A DNA stretch of 14,254 bases. Source: Clostridiales bacterium. Lineage in GTDB: Bacteria; Bacillota; Clostridia; Oscillospirales; Acutalibacteraceae. Under the pieces are notes generated by a model. That model saw only the letters and a program-made list of their open reading frames with translations, was not told where the DNA came from and did no database searches. Positions within the stretch are counted from its first letter, which is position 1. Every line of letters starts with the position of its first letter. The translations under genes were made by a program, and so were the position numbers. This document shows, in pieces, positions 6,548 to 13,045 of the stretch. The DNA is taken from assembly GCA_019416395.1 (NCBI GenBank), contig DXXH01000072.1, positions 1-14,254 on the forward strand. Direction: 5' to 3'.

Positions 6548-8249
6548 CCCGCCCAAAACTGAGCAGATACGCCTCCCGCTGAGGCTTACTCAACTTGGGA
6601 AGTTCTACATGACCGATGAATCGGTAATAAATGTCCACCTGTTGGACGGTCTCCTTTCCTTGCTTTTCCCGGTGGTGCACCACGATCTTGTCGATGAACT
6701 CCCGGAGAATTTCCGGGGTCAGCTCCTGGATATCAGTGTACTTTCGTACCAGCTGGAGAAAACCTTCGGTGTTCAGCTCGTGTTTCTGTTCCTCCGCCAC
6801 CACTTTTTTCATGTGCCGGATGCGCTGGGTCAGCTCTGTCTGCTCATCCTCATATTTTTCGGACAGTTTCTTGAAACGATCTTCGGTAAGATTGCCGAGG
6901 ATTTTTTCTTCGAACAGCTTCTCATAAAGTACATCCACCTCCCGGTTACGGGCCAGCAGGGTTTGCAGGGTCTCCTGATTCTTCCTCTGCTGGATCTGGA
7001 TTTGCTTGTACTGCTCGTCCATGACAATCTTCACAAACTCATCCTCAAAGGCCGATGCAAACCGGACAATCTCGGAGAGGTTGCGAAGCACCAGCTCGGT
7101 GATCACGTCCACCCGGATATGGTGGGTTTTGCTGCACAGGCCGTTACCGGCCCGCTTGTTCCGGCAGGAAAAATAGTGGTTATCCGGGTTGTCATGGGTA
7201 TATTTATAATTGAGGTTGGCGCCACAGTCGGAGCACTTGAGATAGCCGCAGAACATATTTTTTTCAATGTGAAGAGGCTTCCTGTATTTCGTGTCTCCAA
7301 AGGTCTTTTGGACGGCCTCCCAATCCTCCCGGGAGATAATGGCCTCGTGGACATCTTTGTGAATCTCCCAATTTTCCCGAGGGTTTTCCAGCCGCTCTTT
7401 CAGCTTGTAGGACTTGCTATAGGTGCGAAAGTTGAGAACATCCCCCACATACTCCTGATTCAGTAGAATCTGTCGCACGATGCTGGTGTCCCACTGATAC
7501 TCCCCTCGGCTGGCTCGGCGGGTAGGTTTCTTAAAACCTTTCCGTTCGGCATAGACGGAGGGAAGCAGCACCTTCTCATTCCGAAGCTTTTTTGCAATCT
7601 CATTGGTACTGGTACCCTCTAAGCGCAATGTGTAGATGTAACGGACAATCTCTGCGCCCTCCTCGTCGACGATCCACCGCTTGGTGTTTTCTGGGTCGCG
7701 CATATATCCCAAAGGCGGCCGGCCAATGGCGTACCCCTGTTTGCTTTTCGTTCGCATACTGGAGCGCATTTTCCGGCTCATGTCCTTGGCGTACCACTCG
7801 TTCATAATGTTGCGGAAAGGGGTGAAATCGTCCTCTCCCCGGTCGCTGTCCACCCCGTCGTTGACAGCGATGAAGTGGACGTTGTACGTGGGGAAAATAG
7901 TCTCCGTGAGCTGCCCCACTTCCAAGTAGTTCCGGCCCAGGCGGGACATATCCTTGACAATCACGGTGGAGACTTTCCCCTCCTCCACCAGGGCCATCAT
8001 CTCCCGGAAACCGCTCCGGTTCATGGTGACGCCGGAAACTCCATCGTCCACGAAAACGCGGACATTCTTGAACTTGTGCCGCCGGGCGTAGTCGGTGAGC
8101 AGGGCCTTTTGGTTGGAAATGGAGTTGCTCTCCCCTTCCAGCTCGTCGTCCCTGGACAGGCGCACATACAGGGCGGTGATTTTCCTTTCCACTTCTCCTT
8201 CCACGTTCTCCATGAGTTGTGTCACGGATTTTTTATTTGGCTTTGCCAT
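6522..8249 (-). CDS. Large serine recombinase (TnpX/TndX-like)
   Basis: A site-specific DNA integrase/excisionase of 575 residues. The N-terminal resolvase domain (about 25-165) has TALYVRLSRDD with presumed nucleophile S32, followed by SISNQ, VSG and VKDMSRLGRNYLEVG. The recombinase DNA-binding domain is at about 175-320 (GYAIGRPPLGYMRDP; SIVRQILLNQEYVGDV). A zinc beta-ribbon follows (C339-x2-C342, C362, C372). A long coiled coil occupies about 405-490. The tail ELTPEILREFIDKIVVHHRE...VDIYYRF resembles the DUF4368 end of clostridial TnpX-like proteins. The ATG at 8247-8249 is preceded by AAGGAGGAAC; in-frame codons further up lack a site. It overlaps the TnpW-like gene by 17 bases. All catalytic features are intact. 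Confidence 0.93.
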   Translation of the reverse strand: MAKPNKKSVTQLMENVEGEVERKITALYVRLSRDDELEGESNSISNQKALLTDYARRHKFKNVRVFVDDGVSGVTMNRSGFREMMALVEEGKVSTVIVKDMSRLGRNYLEVGQLTETIFPTYNVHFIAVNDGVDSDRGEDDFTPFRNIMNEWYAKDMSRKMRSSMRTKSKQGYAIGRPPLGYMRDPENTKRWIVDEEGAEIVRYIYTLRLEGTSTNEIAKKLRNEKVLLPSVYAERKGFKKPTRRASRGEYQWDTSIVRQILLNQEYVGDVLNFRTYSKSYKLKERLENPRENWEIHKDVHEAIISREDWEAVQKTFGDTKYRKPLHIEKNMFCGYLKCSDCGANLNYKYTHDNPDNHYFSCRNKRAGNGLCSKTHHIRVDVITELVLRNLSEIVRFASAFEDEFVKIVMDEQYKQIQIQQRKNQETLQTLLARNREVDVLYEKLFEEKILGNLTEDRFKKLSEKYEDEQTELTQRIRHMKKVVAEEQKHELNTEGFLQLVRKYTDIQELTPEILREFIDKIVVHHREKQGKETVQQVDIYYRFIGHVELPKLSKPQREAYLLSFGREKEESQSA

Positions 8250-8505
8250 AGTTCCTCCTTCCTTGCCGCCAAATAAGCAATGTTGCACCCTGATTATATC
8301 GCTCCATGCGTGATTCCGCAAATGTGCGATGGATATTTTTGCAAATATTTTCCAGCAATACGCGTTTTACCATCTCCGGCAGGGTTTTCCCGTCCTCAAT
8401 GAAATGGGATTCCACCCGGTAGGTCACGTTTCCAATGGAATAGGTGGATTCCCTGGGGAAAGAAACTATATCTTTCTTTTTAGAGAAGGCACTGTCTTGA
8501 TTCAT
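8233..8505 (-). CDS. TnpW-like small transposon-associated protein
   Basis: A 90-residue protein. Its core, SIGNVTYRVESHFIEDGKTL followed by PEMVKRVLLENI (about 23-54), resembles the TnpW family of short proteins that accompany large serine recombinases in Tn4451-like elements; their function is not established. The C-terminal basic part (RMERYNQGATLLIWRQGRR) is less typical. ATG at 8503-8505 has AAGGAGGG immediately upstream and forms an ATGA overlap with the stop of the toxin gene. Its own end overlaps the recombinase start by 17 bases, so the three genes look translationally coupled. An accessory role in recombination is inference. The family call is from motif resemblance only. Confidence 0.65.
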   Translation of the reverse strand: MNQDSAFSKKKDIVSFPRESTYSIGNVTYRVESHFIEDGKTLPEMVKRVLLENICKNIHRTFAESRMERYNQGATLLIWRQGRRNYGKAK

Positions 8506-9050
8506 GCGCCCTCCTTCCGCCCATATATCCGATACTCATACCCGTACCGTTGCCCGCAGAAGGTACACAAATCTTTCACGGGGGAAACGGCGTCCACCCG
8601 CTTAAGGGTGTGCTCCCCATCCCAGCAGAAGGCCTCCGCGCAGGAGGGGCACAGGGTCATGGTCAAAGCCGACTTATGGATTTTCTCCTTGCGTTTCTTG
8701 GGCGGCCTTCGCAGGCCGAAACTCACAGCCAGAGCGCAGTCCAGCTGCTGGATCTCCTTTTGGGTCAGCCGCCCTACATACTCTCCCAGGCGCTGCTTGT
8801 CCAGGGTGCGGACCTGCTCGCACAGCACCAGGGAGGGCACCTGGGTGAAGCCCTCCAACGTGAAATGGGTGGGCAGCTTTGCCTTGGTGCTCCCCTTGCT
8901 GGTCATCGCCGCCACGATCACCGTGGGGCTGAAATAGTTGCCGGTATCGTTCTGGACGATGACCACAGGCCGGGAGCCGCCCTGTTCAGAACCAACACCC
9001 TGCCCCAGATCTGCCATGTACACGTCTCCGCGGTAATATGTCTTTTTCAT
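8502..9050 (-). CDS. MazF/PemK-type endoribonuclease toxin with C-terminal cysteine-pair domain
   Basis: The N-terminal part (about 5-115) is a MazF/PemK fold: RGDVYMADLGQGVGSEQGG, then RPVVIVQND, an AAMTS strand and LCEQVRTLDKQRL. R27 and T50 match the catalytic Arg and Thr of MazF enzymes that cut mRNA, so activity is plausible. After a basic linker (about 114-126) comes an added tail with C134-x2-C137 and C162-x2-C165, followed by GQRYGYEYRIYGR, probably a zinc ribbon. MazF proteins are usually about 110-120 residues, so the tail is an extension. The start has AAGGAGG about 11 bases upstream. No antitoxin precedes it: the nearest upstream gene is the SLH protein, beyond a terminator. It overlaps the TnpW-like gene, placing it in the recombinase operon. 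Confidence 0.88.
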   Translation of the reverse strand: MKKTYYRGDVYMADLGQGVGSEQGGSRPVVIVQNDTGNYFSPTVIVAAMTSKGSTKAKLPTHFTLEGFTQVPSLVLCEQVRTLDKQRLGEYVGRLTQKEIQQLDCALAVSFGLRRPPKKRKEKIHKSALTMTLCPSCAEAFCWDGEHTLKRVDAVSPVKDLCTFCGQRYGYEYRIYGRKEGA

Positions 9051-9095
9051 ACAATCGAACCTCCTTCAAATCATTGGCAGCCTTGCCGCCTATGT

Positions 9096-9125
9096 AAAAA
9101 GGGTGTTGTGGACCACAACACCCTT
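9096..9125 (-). terminator. Intrinsic terminator of the SLH protein gene
   Basis: AAGGGTGTTGTGG (9099-9111) and CCACAACACCCTT (9113-9125) are perfect arms of a strong stem. On the minus strand they are followed by a T-run (plus-strand A-run 9096-9100). It separates the SLH transcript from the toxin-recombinase operon, which begins about 45 bases further on. No good promoter for that operon is visible; TTGACG at about 9199-9204 has only a weak -10. Confidence 0.88.
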
Positions 9126-9219
9126 CGCAAGCTTGAAGGCAAAAAGTTTTTCTTTACACTCCCGGCTCACAGCGTCTCTAAGGCGCTCTCTCCTTTTTCG
9201 TCAAGAAAATCAATTCAGG

Positions 9220-11778
9220 TCACGCCGCCCACACCTCCTGCTCTCCGGTGCAATCGGCCTGGTGGGCATTCGTGGCCTCCATGACGTGTCCGTAGCCCCA
9301 ATAGGTGGAGGGCACGTCCGGGAAGGTGATGAGAGAACCCGTATTCTTGTTGACATAATTCATATCTACTTCCCGGCCCAGCAGGCCGTTGACCAGAGCC
9401 GCGGCTTCCGCCCGGAGGATGGAGTTTTCCCCGCGGAAGGAGCCGTCCTCATAGCCGGAAATCCAACCCCGGAGGGCCGCTTCCTCGATGAACTTCGCCG
9501 CCCAGTAGCCAGGGGCGATGTCGGTAAACTCCTCGTACTCCTCCTTCAAATCCTCGTCGCCACCGTCGTAGACATGGAAGAACTTCACAGCCATAGCGGT
9601 GAACTCCGCGCGGGAGATGGGCTCCTCCGGGGCGAACTCGCCCTCCCCCACGCCGGAAATGACGCCGTATTGATTGAGGAACCAAACGTGTCCCGAATAC
9701 CAAGCGTGGGCGGGGATGTCGTCAAACCCCGCGTCCTCCACGGTGTGGATGTCCACCCCCTTCTGCTGGGACAGCAGGTTGGAGAACAGTGCCGCGGCCT
9801 CCCCGCGGGTAATCTCCCCCTGGGGTCGGAAAGTGCCGTCCGGGTAGCCCACCATGAAATAGGGATGCTCCTCATAGCCCAGTTGGGGGATAGTTTCTGT
9901 GTCTAGAACTTCCCCGCAGTCCACGCACTCCTGGTGCTTGCTGCCTTCCTCATCGGCGGTGGGTTCCTTGTCCACGATCCAGTCGCCGGGAGTGTGGCCT
10001 TTGGGCAGCTTCAAGATGGCCCCGCAAACCGTGCAGATTTGAGGCTCCGTGCAGGTGGCCTCGGGACCGGGGGTGTGTCCGGTGGCGTCCTGGGCCTCCA
10101 GACGGGTCAGGCCGCAGCGGGTGCAAGTATACTGGATGACCCCCGCGCCGTCACAGGTGGGGCTGGTGATCTCCTTCCCCTCGTCCCAGGCATGGCCCAG
10201 GGGGTCGGTGTAGTCGGTGAGGAAGGAGCTGCCGCACCCCTCGCAGAGGTGCAGGGTGCTGCCGCCTGTCTCACAGCCCGGCGCGGTAATGCGGGCTTCG
10301 TAGTTGTGGGGAAGGGCGTCCGTCAAGTTGGTCACATGGCGGTCGCCGCAGACAGAGCACTCTTTCACGGTGTAGCCGGGAGAAACACAGCTGGCCTCCA
10401 CAGGGAAGGTCTCATACTGGTGCTCGCCTTTGGGAGTGTCAAGCTCCTTCACGGCGCCACACCGCTGGCAGAGCTCCAAGGTTTTGCCAGGGGTCTCGCA
10501 GGTGGCGTCCCGGATGACGACGCTTTGCCAGGCGTGGCCCAGGGAGTCGATGTAATCCACCTTCTCCACCTTGCCGCAGTTGACGCACAGCCGCCGGGTG
10601 TAGCCCAGGGCGGTGCAGGTGGGCTCCACCTTCTCCAATTCCACCCAGTTGTGGCCCTCGGCGCAGGAGCTTTGGCAACAGTTGCCGCCACAGTTGGGGT
10701 CCTGGCAGTCGCAGTTGGGGTCGCCGCAACCGCAGGTGCAGCCGGAACCATCGTTGTTGCCGCCGCTGGCTTCCACCAAGCGGACGTAGGCCACCCCGTC
10801 CTCCACCATGTCCACGTCATCGTAGGTGTAGGTGATCTGGTAGTACACGGGGTAAGAACCGGCTTCTGTGTAGTTGGGAGCGCTGGTGAGGGTGCAGGTC
10901 TCCGCGCTCTCTCCATAGCGGATTTGGGTGGTGACGCCGGCCTCCGACAGGTCGGAAACGGTGATGGTGTGGGGCTGGCCGTCCACCACGCCCTCGTAGT
11001 TGGCCACCACGGATTTCGCCAGGACATACTGGGTCTTGCCGTACTCGCAGTCTTTGCAGTTGTCCATCACCACAAACCGGTCATGGGAAAGCTCCGGGCG
11101 GATGGACTCCTCCAGACTGTGGGATTCGGTGACGGTATCTACGGTCTTGTTGGTACCGAAGCAGAAGCCGCAGTATTTGGCTTGGGTCACCGTCTTGATG
11201 TGACGCTCGCTGTCCAGATACTCCCAGGTGGTCTCCGCGGGGCCGGTTTGCTGTTCAAAGCTGCTGGCACAGTCGTAGAGGATGTACACATCCCGGTCAT
11301 AGGCGTGGTCGCTGATGGGGTAGTTGGTGTTGATCCGCCCGCACCGCAGGCACATACTCTTTGACCAGTGATAGCCGGTGTAGATGCCGCCGTCGTTGGG
11401 AGACTGGTAGTTCACGTTGGCGGTCTCCCCTGTGGTGGTGTAGCCGTCCGAGTAGCCAATGTTCCGCACAGCGTCGGAAACGCCGTCGCGGGTGTACTCC
11501 GGCACCCGGTAGGTGATGCAGGCGGTGTAGACGTAGGGCTGCCCCACGTCGCCGTTTTGCTGGATGGTGCAGTACCGGCACTGCATGGTGCCGTAGGTGC
11601 GGGTGGCGTTCTGGGTGAAGGTGTCGGCACGGGAGCCACCCTCCAGCCAGTTTTCCGCCGGGTCGTGGTAAACATTTTCCTGGCTGGCGGCGGACGCGGA
11701 GAAGGGAATCATCCCCAGGGCCAAGGTCAGGGCCAGGAGCAGGGCCAGAAGCCGTCTTGGTTTTGTGTTCTTTTTCAT
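9220..11778 (-). CDS. Exported cysteine-rich surface protein with three C-terminal SLH domains
   Basis: An 852-residue secreted protein, probably held on the wall by SLH domains binding secondary polymer. The signal peptide (1-30) has a KPRR start, a leucine-rich core and cleavage after ASA. An N-terminal region carries four CxxC pairs (C67/C70, C143/C146, C203/C206, C241/C244). An Ig/MBG-like domain (about 256-336) has GQPHTITVSDLSEAG and PNYTEAGSYPVYYQITY. Residues 347-372 hold nine cysteines. Six repeats of about 38 residues follow, with the pattern TC-x9-C-x2-C-G (CxxC at 398, 437, 474, 512, 552 and a shorter one at 582) plus a degenerate one at 618. SLH domains lie at about 638-675, 685-735 and 750-800. 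The start at 11778 has AAGGAGG 10 bases upstream and overlaps the stop of a short leader ORF. Function unknown; adhesion or metal binding is possible. Confidence 0.9.
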   Translation of the reverse strand: MKKNTKPRRLLALLLALTLALGMIPFSASAASQENVYHDPAENWLEGGSRADTFTQNATRTYGTMQCRYCTIQQNGDVGQPYVYTACITYRVPEYTRDGVSDAVRNIGYSDGYTTTGETANVNYQSPNDGGIYTGYHWSKSMCLRCGRINTNYPISDHAYDRDVYILYDCASSFEQQTGPAETTWEYLDSERHIKTVTQAKYCGFCFGTNKTVDTVTESHSLEESIRPELSHDRFVVMDNCKDCEYGKTQYVLAKSVVANYEGVVDGQPHTITVSDLSEAGVTTQIRYGESAETCTLTSAPNYTEAGSYPVYYQITYTYDDVDMVEDGVAYVRLVEASGGNNDGSGCTCGCGDPNCDCQDPNCGGNCCQSSCAEGHNWVELEKVEPTCTALGYTRRLCVNCGKVEKVDYIDSLGHAWQSVVIRDATCETPGKTLELCQRCGAVKELDTPKGEHQYETFPVEASCVSPGYTVKECSVCGDRHVTNLTDALPHNYEARITAPGCETGGSTLHLCEGCGSSFLTDYTDPLGHAWDEGKEITSPTCDGAGVIQYTCTRCGLTRLEAQDATGHTPGPEATCTEPQICTVCGAILKLPKGHTPGDWIVDKEPTADEEGSKHQECVDCGEVLDTETIPQLGYEEHPYFMVGYPDGTFRPQGEITRGEAAALFSNLLSQQKGVDIHTVEDAGFDDIPAHAWYSGHVWFLNQYGVISGVGEGEFAPEEPISRAEFTAMAVKFFHVYDGGDEDLKEEYEEFTDIAPGYWAAKFIEEAALRGWISGYEDGSFRGENSILRAEAAALVNGLLGREVDMNYVNKNTGSLITFPDVPSTYWGYGHVMEATNAHQADCTGEQEVWAA

Positions 11779-11849
11779 GTGCACAGTTCCTCCTTCTGTG
11801 AGTGGGTTTTGGGGTTGAAATAACATTGGGGAGAATCACGGGCGTGCAT
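11775..11849 (-). CDS. 24-residue leader peptide coupled to the SLH gene
   Basis: A short reading frame starts at ATG 11847-11849 with a strong AAAGGAGGG site 6 bases before it. It encodes a peptide beginning MHARDSPQCYFNPK and ending KEELCT. Its TGA stop (11775-11777) overlaps the ATG of the SLH gene as ATGA, and the SLH ribosome site lies inside it. This arrangement is that of a translationally coupled leader. The peptide is hydrophilic, has two cysteines and no signal. GGGC of its ribosome site can pair with GCCC just after its start codon. No homologue is recognised; it may act only in cis. Confidence 0.6.
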   Translation of the reverse strand: MHARDSPQCYFNPKTHSQKEELCT

Positions 11850-11896
11850 GGCTTGCCCTCCTTTCGGTGGTATTCTAGGGAATTTATGTAGGGGCC

Positions 11897-12373
11897 TCAC
11901 CCGCTGGGCAACGTAGGTGGGGTGCTGTGAAAAGCATAGACCTCTCCCAGCGGGTGAACCCTTTCTATGAAATCACAGCCCTATTTGCCCCCGGCGCCCC
12001 GGACTGTGAAGGGAATTCATCGCAGCGGCTGGGGGCTTGCCCAGCTCCATGGGAGTCAGAGATGGAGTGTTCCACTTGACGTCCCCCGGCATTTCCTTCC
12101 GGCTGCCCCCAAGGGGTGCGACGGCTCACCGGGAAACTCCCGGCTTCAACGCTCGACCTATGGCTGGGCAGAAGTATCATTGTCCCACACTGCGGATCAT
12201 CGCCCTGCCGGGTGCCGCCCGGCAGCTCCAGAATGTCCTTTTCGCTCCCTCCCCTGGGGGAGATCTTCGCGGGAGTTCTGAATTGGCTTTGGCTCCTCAC
12301 CTCGCAGTGGGAATGGACTGGATGGATTGCGTATGAGGTTTTCAAGGTGCGGGGAATTTTTCCCGTTCACCTT
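11897..12373 (-). ncRNA. Candidate large structured RNA (about 480 nt), class not recognised
   Basis: No believable protein reads through this stretch on either strand, yet it is full of complementary arms. Seen on the minus strand, 5' to 3': hairpin 12344-12373 (AAGGTG/CACCTT around GGGAA/TTCCC); an enclosing helix 12303-12311 with 12184-12194 (CCCACTGCG against CGCAGTGTGGG, 2-base bulge), extended by CATT/AATG and containing the TGCCGGG/CCCGGCA hairpin (12206-12224); helix 12166-12171 with 12103-12108 enclosing CCGGGA/TCCCGG (12129-12143); alternative hairpins at 12045-12067 and 12028-12045; a 9-bp stem 11973-11981 with 12001-12009; and a perfect 12-bp stem 11897-11908 with 11946-11957. At 11973/12009 the imperfect pair is G-U on the minus strand but A-C on the plus strand, favouring minus. 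It may be a stand-alone RNA or the long leader of the SLH message. Ends and promoter are not resolved. Confidence 0.55.
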
Positions 12374-12404
12374 ATAGCCGGTGGGAAAGGGCAAAAAGTG
12401 ACCG

Positions 12405-12428
12405 GATTTTCAAATTTTTTGAAAAATC
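12405..12428 (-). other. AT-rich hairpin directly after the sigma-like gene
   Basis: GATTTTCAAA (12405-12414) pairs with TTTGAAAAATC (12418-12428) with one bulged base and a 3-base loop, beginning at the base after the TAA stop. There is no proper T-run on the minus strand, so termination would be weak. It may mark the boundary between the gene and the structured RNA region. Confidence 0.35.
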
Positions 12429-12842
12429 TTAAAATTTCCTTCTCAACCGGGAGATGCGCTTCTTTACGGAAGAGAGGGACATGTGCAGTTTCTGGGCGAT
12501 TTCTTTGTAGGACCATCCCTGGCATCTGAGAAAGACGATGTCCAGGGTGCGCTGGTCCTCTTTGGACAGCTTTTGGAAAAGCCCCTGGTTCTCCAGGCTC
12601 TCCAGGAGGGATGCGCTGTCACGGACAGGCAGCTCCATCCACTGGGCGTTGTCCCAGTCGGTGCGGGAGGTCCAATCCCCTTGGGGCTCGTAGAACCGCC
12701 GGTCGGAATTGAACACCGCCCAGTCGTAAGTATGCAGCCGCTGGATGGTGTCCTCGTCCACGCCCAGCTCCCGGAGCTTGGCCTCTTCCTCGTTTTTCCA
12801 TTTGAGCCATTCTTTTTCGGCCCTGGCCTTGTTGTAAGCCAT
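12429..12842 (-). CDS. Sigma-70 region-4-like HTH protein of mobile-element type
   Basis: A 137-residue protein. The C-terminal part (about 92-137; LSKEDQRTLDIVFLRCQGWS, then YKEIAQKLHMSLSSVKKRI) is a helix-turn-helix like sigma factor region 4, ending in a basic RLRRKF. The N-terminus is charged and helical (AYNKARAEKEWLKWKNEEEA), followed by RELGVDEDTIQRLHTYDWAVFN. No region 2 is present, so it is not a complete sigma factor. Similar small sigma-like proteins are common on clostridial integrative elements and Tn916-type transposons, where they act as accessory regulators. ATG at 12842 is set by GGAGG seven U residues upstream; that GGAGG is the 3' arm of a long hairpin. A role in transcribing the downstream RNA/SLH unit is speculation. 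Confidence 0.8.
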   Translation of the reverse strand: MAYNKARAEKEWLKWKNEEEAKLRELGVDEDTIQRLHTYDWAVFNSDRRFYEPQGDWTSRTDWDNAQWMELPVRDSASLLESLENQGLFQKLSKEDQRTLDIVFLRCQGWSYKEIAQKLHMSLSSVKKRISRLRRKF

Positions 12843-12892
12843 AAAAAAACCTCCAATGTTTTGAATTCACGTTGCATTCAAAACACTGGAGG
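12843..12892 (-). promoter_or_regulatory. Terminator-like hairpin carrying the Shine-Dalgarno of the sigma-like gene
   Basis: Arms at 12876-12892 and 12850-12866 form a 17-bp stem with one wobble (G-U on the minus strand, A-C on plus) and a 9-base loop. On the minus strand the stem ends in GGAGG, then seven T (12843-12849), then ATG. It therefore has the form of an intrinsic terminator and at the same time holds the ribosome site in paired state at ideal spacing. Confidence 0.75.
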
Positions 12893-12929
12893 CGGGGACC
12901 GGATGCGGCAAAGCCCGTCCGTTTTCGGG

Positions 12930-12969
12930 ATAAAAAACAGGCAGAATCCCCCCGAAGGGGAACTCTGCC
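12930..12969 (-). terminator. Intrinsic terminator of the cit operon with UUCG loop
   Basis: On the minus strand GGCAGAGTTCCCC (12957-12969) pairs over 13 positions, two of them G-U, with GGGGGATTCTGCC (12940-12952). The stem closes on a C(UUCG)G tetraloop and is followed by TGTTTTTTAT. It lies about 77 bases after the citC stop. The 76 bases between (12970-13045) hold no gene that I can see. Confidence 0.92.
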
Positions 12970-13045
12970 TAGAGACGGTGAAAGAGAGCGCAAAAGAAGT
13001 CCGATTTCATTCTCAGGAATTTAAAAACTGCACTGTATAACACCT

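Noticed and set aside
9126..9219. A short minus-strand frame after the SLH stop reading like DEKGESALETL and then basic residues up to the terminator
   Set aside because: It has no start codon or ribosome site, is interrupted by a stop and runs into the terminator hairpin. At most it is a remnant.
11965..12345. A 126-codon minus-strand frame across the structured region, and overlapping plus-strand frames of about 100-137 codons
   Set aside because: Biased, domain-free composition, no good ribosome site, and open frames on both strands as expected for GC-rich RNA. The helices explain the sequence better.
6511..12892. Similarity between the tRNA terminator arm (AAGTGTTTTAAGCAC) and the hairpin before the sigma-like gene (AATGTTTTGAATTCAC) as element ends
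   Set aside because: The match is short, gapped and AT-rich, and sits inside unrelated hairpins. It is not enough for attachment or terminal repeats.
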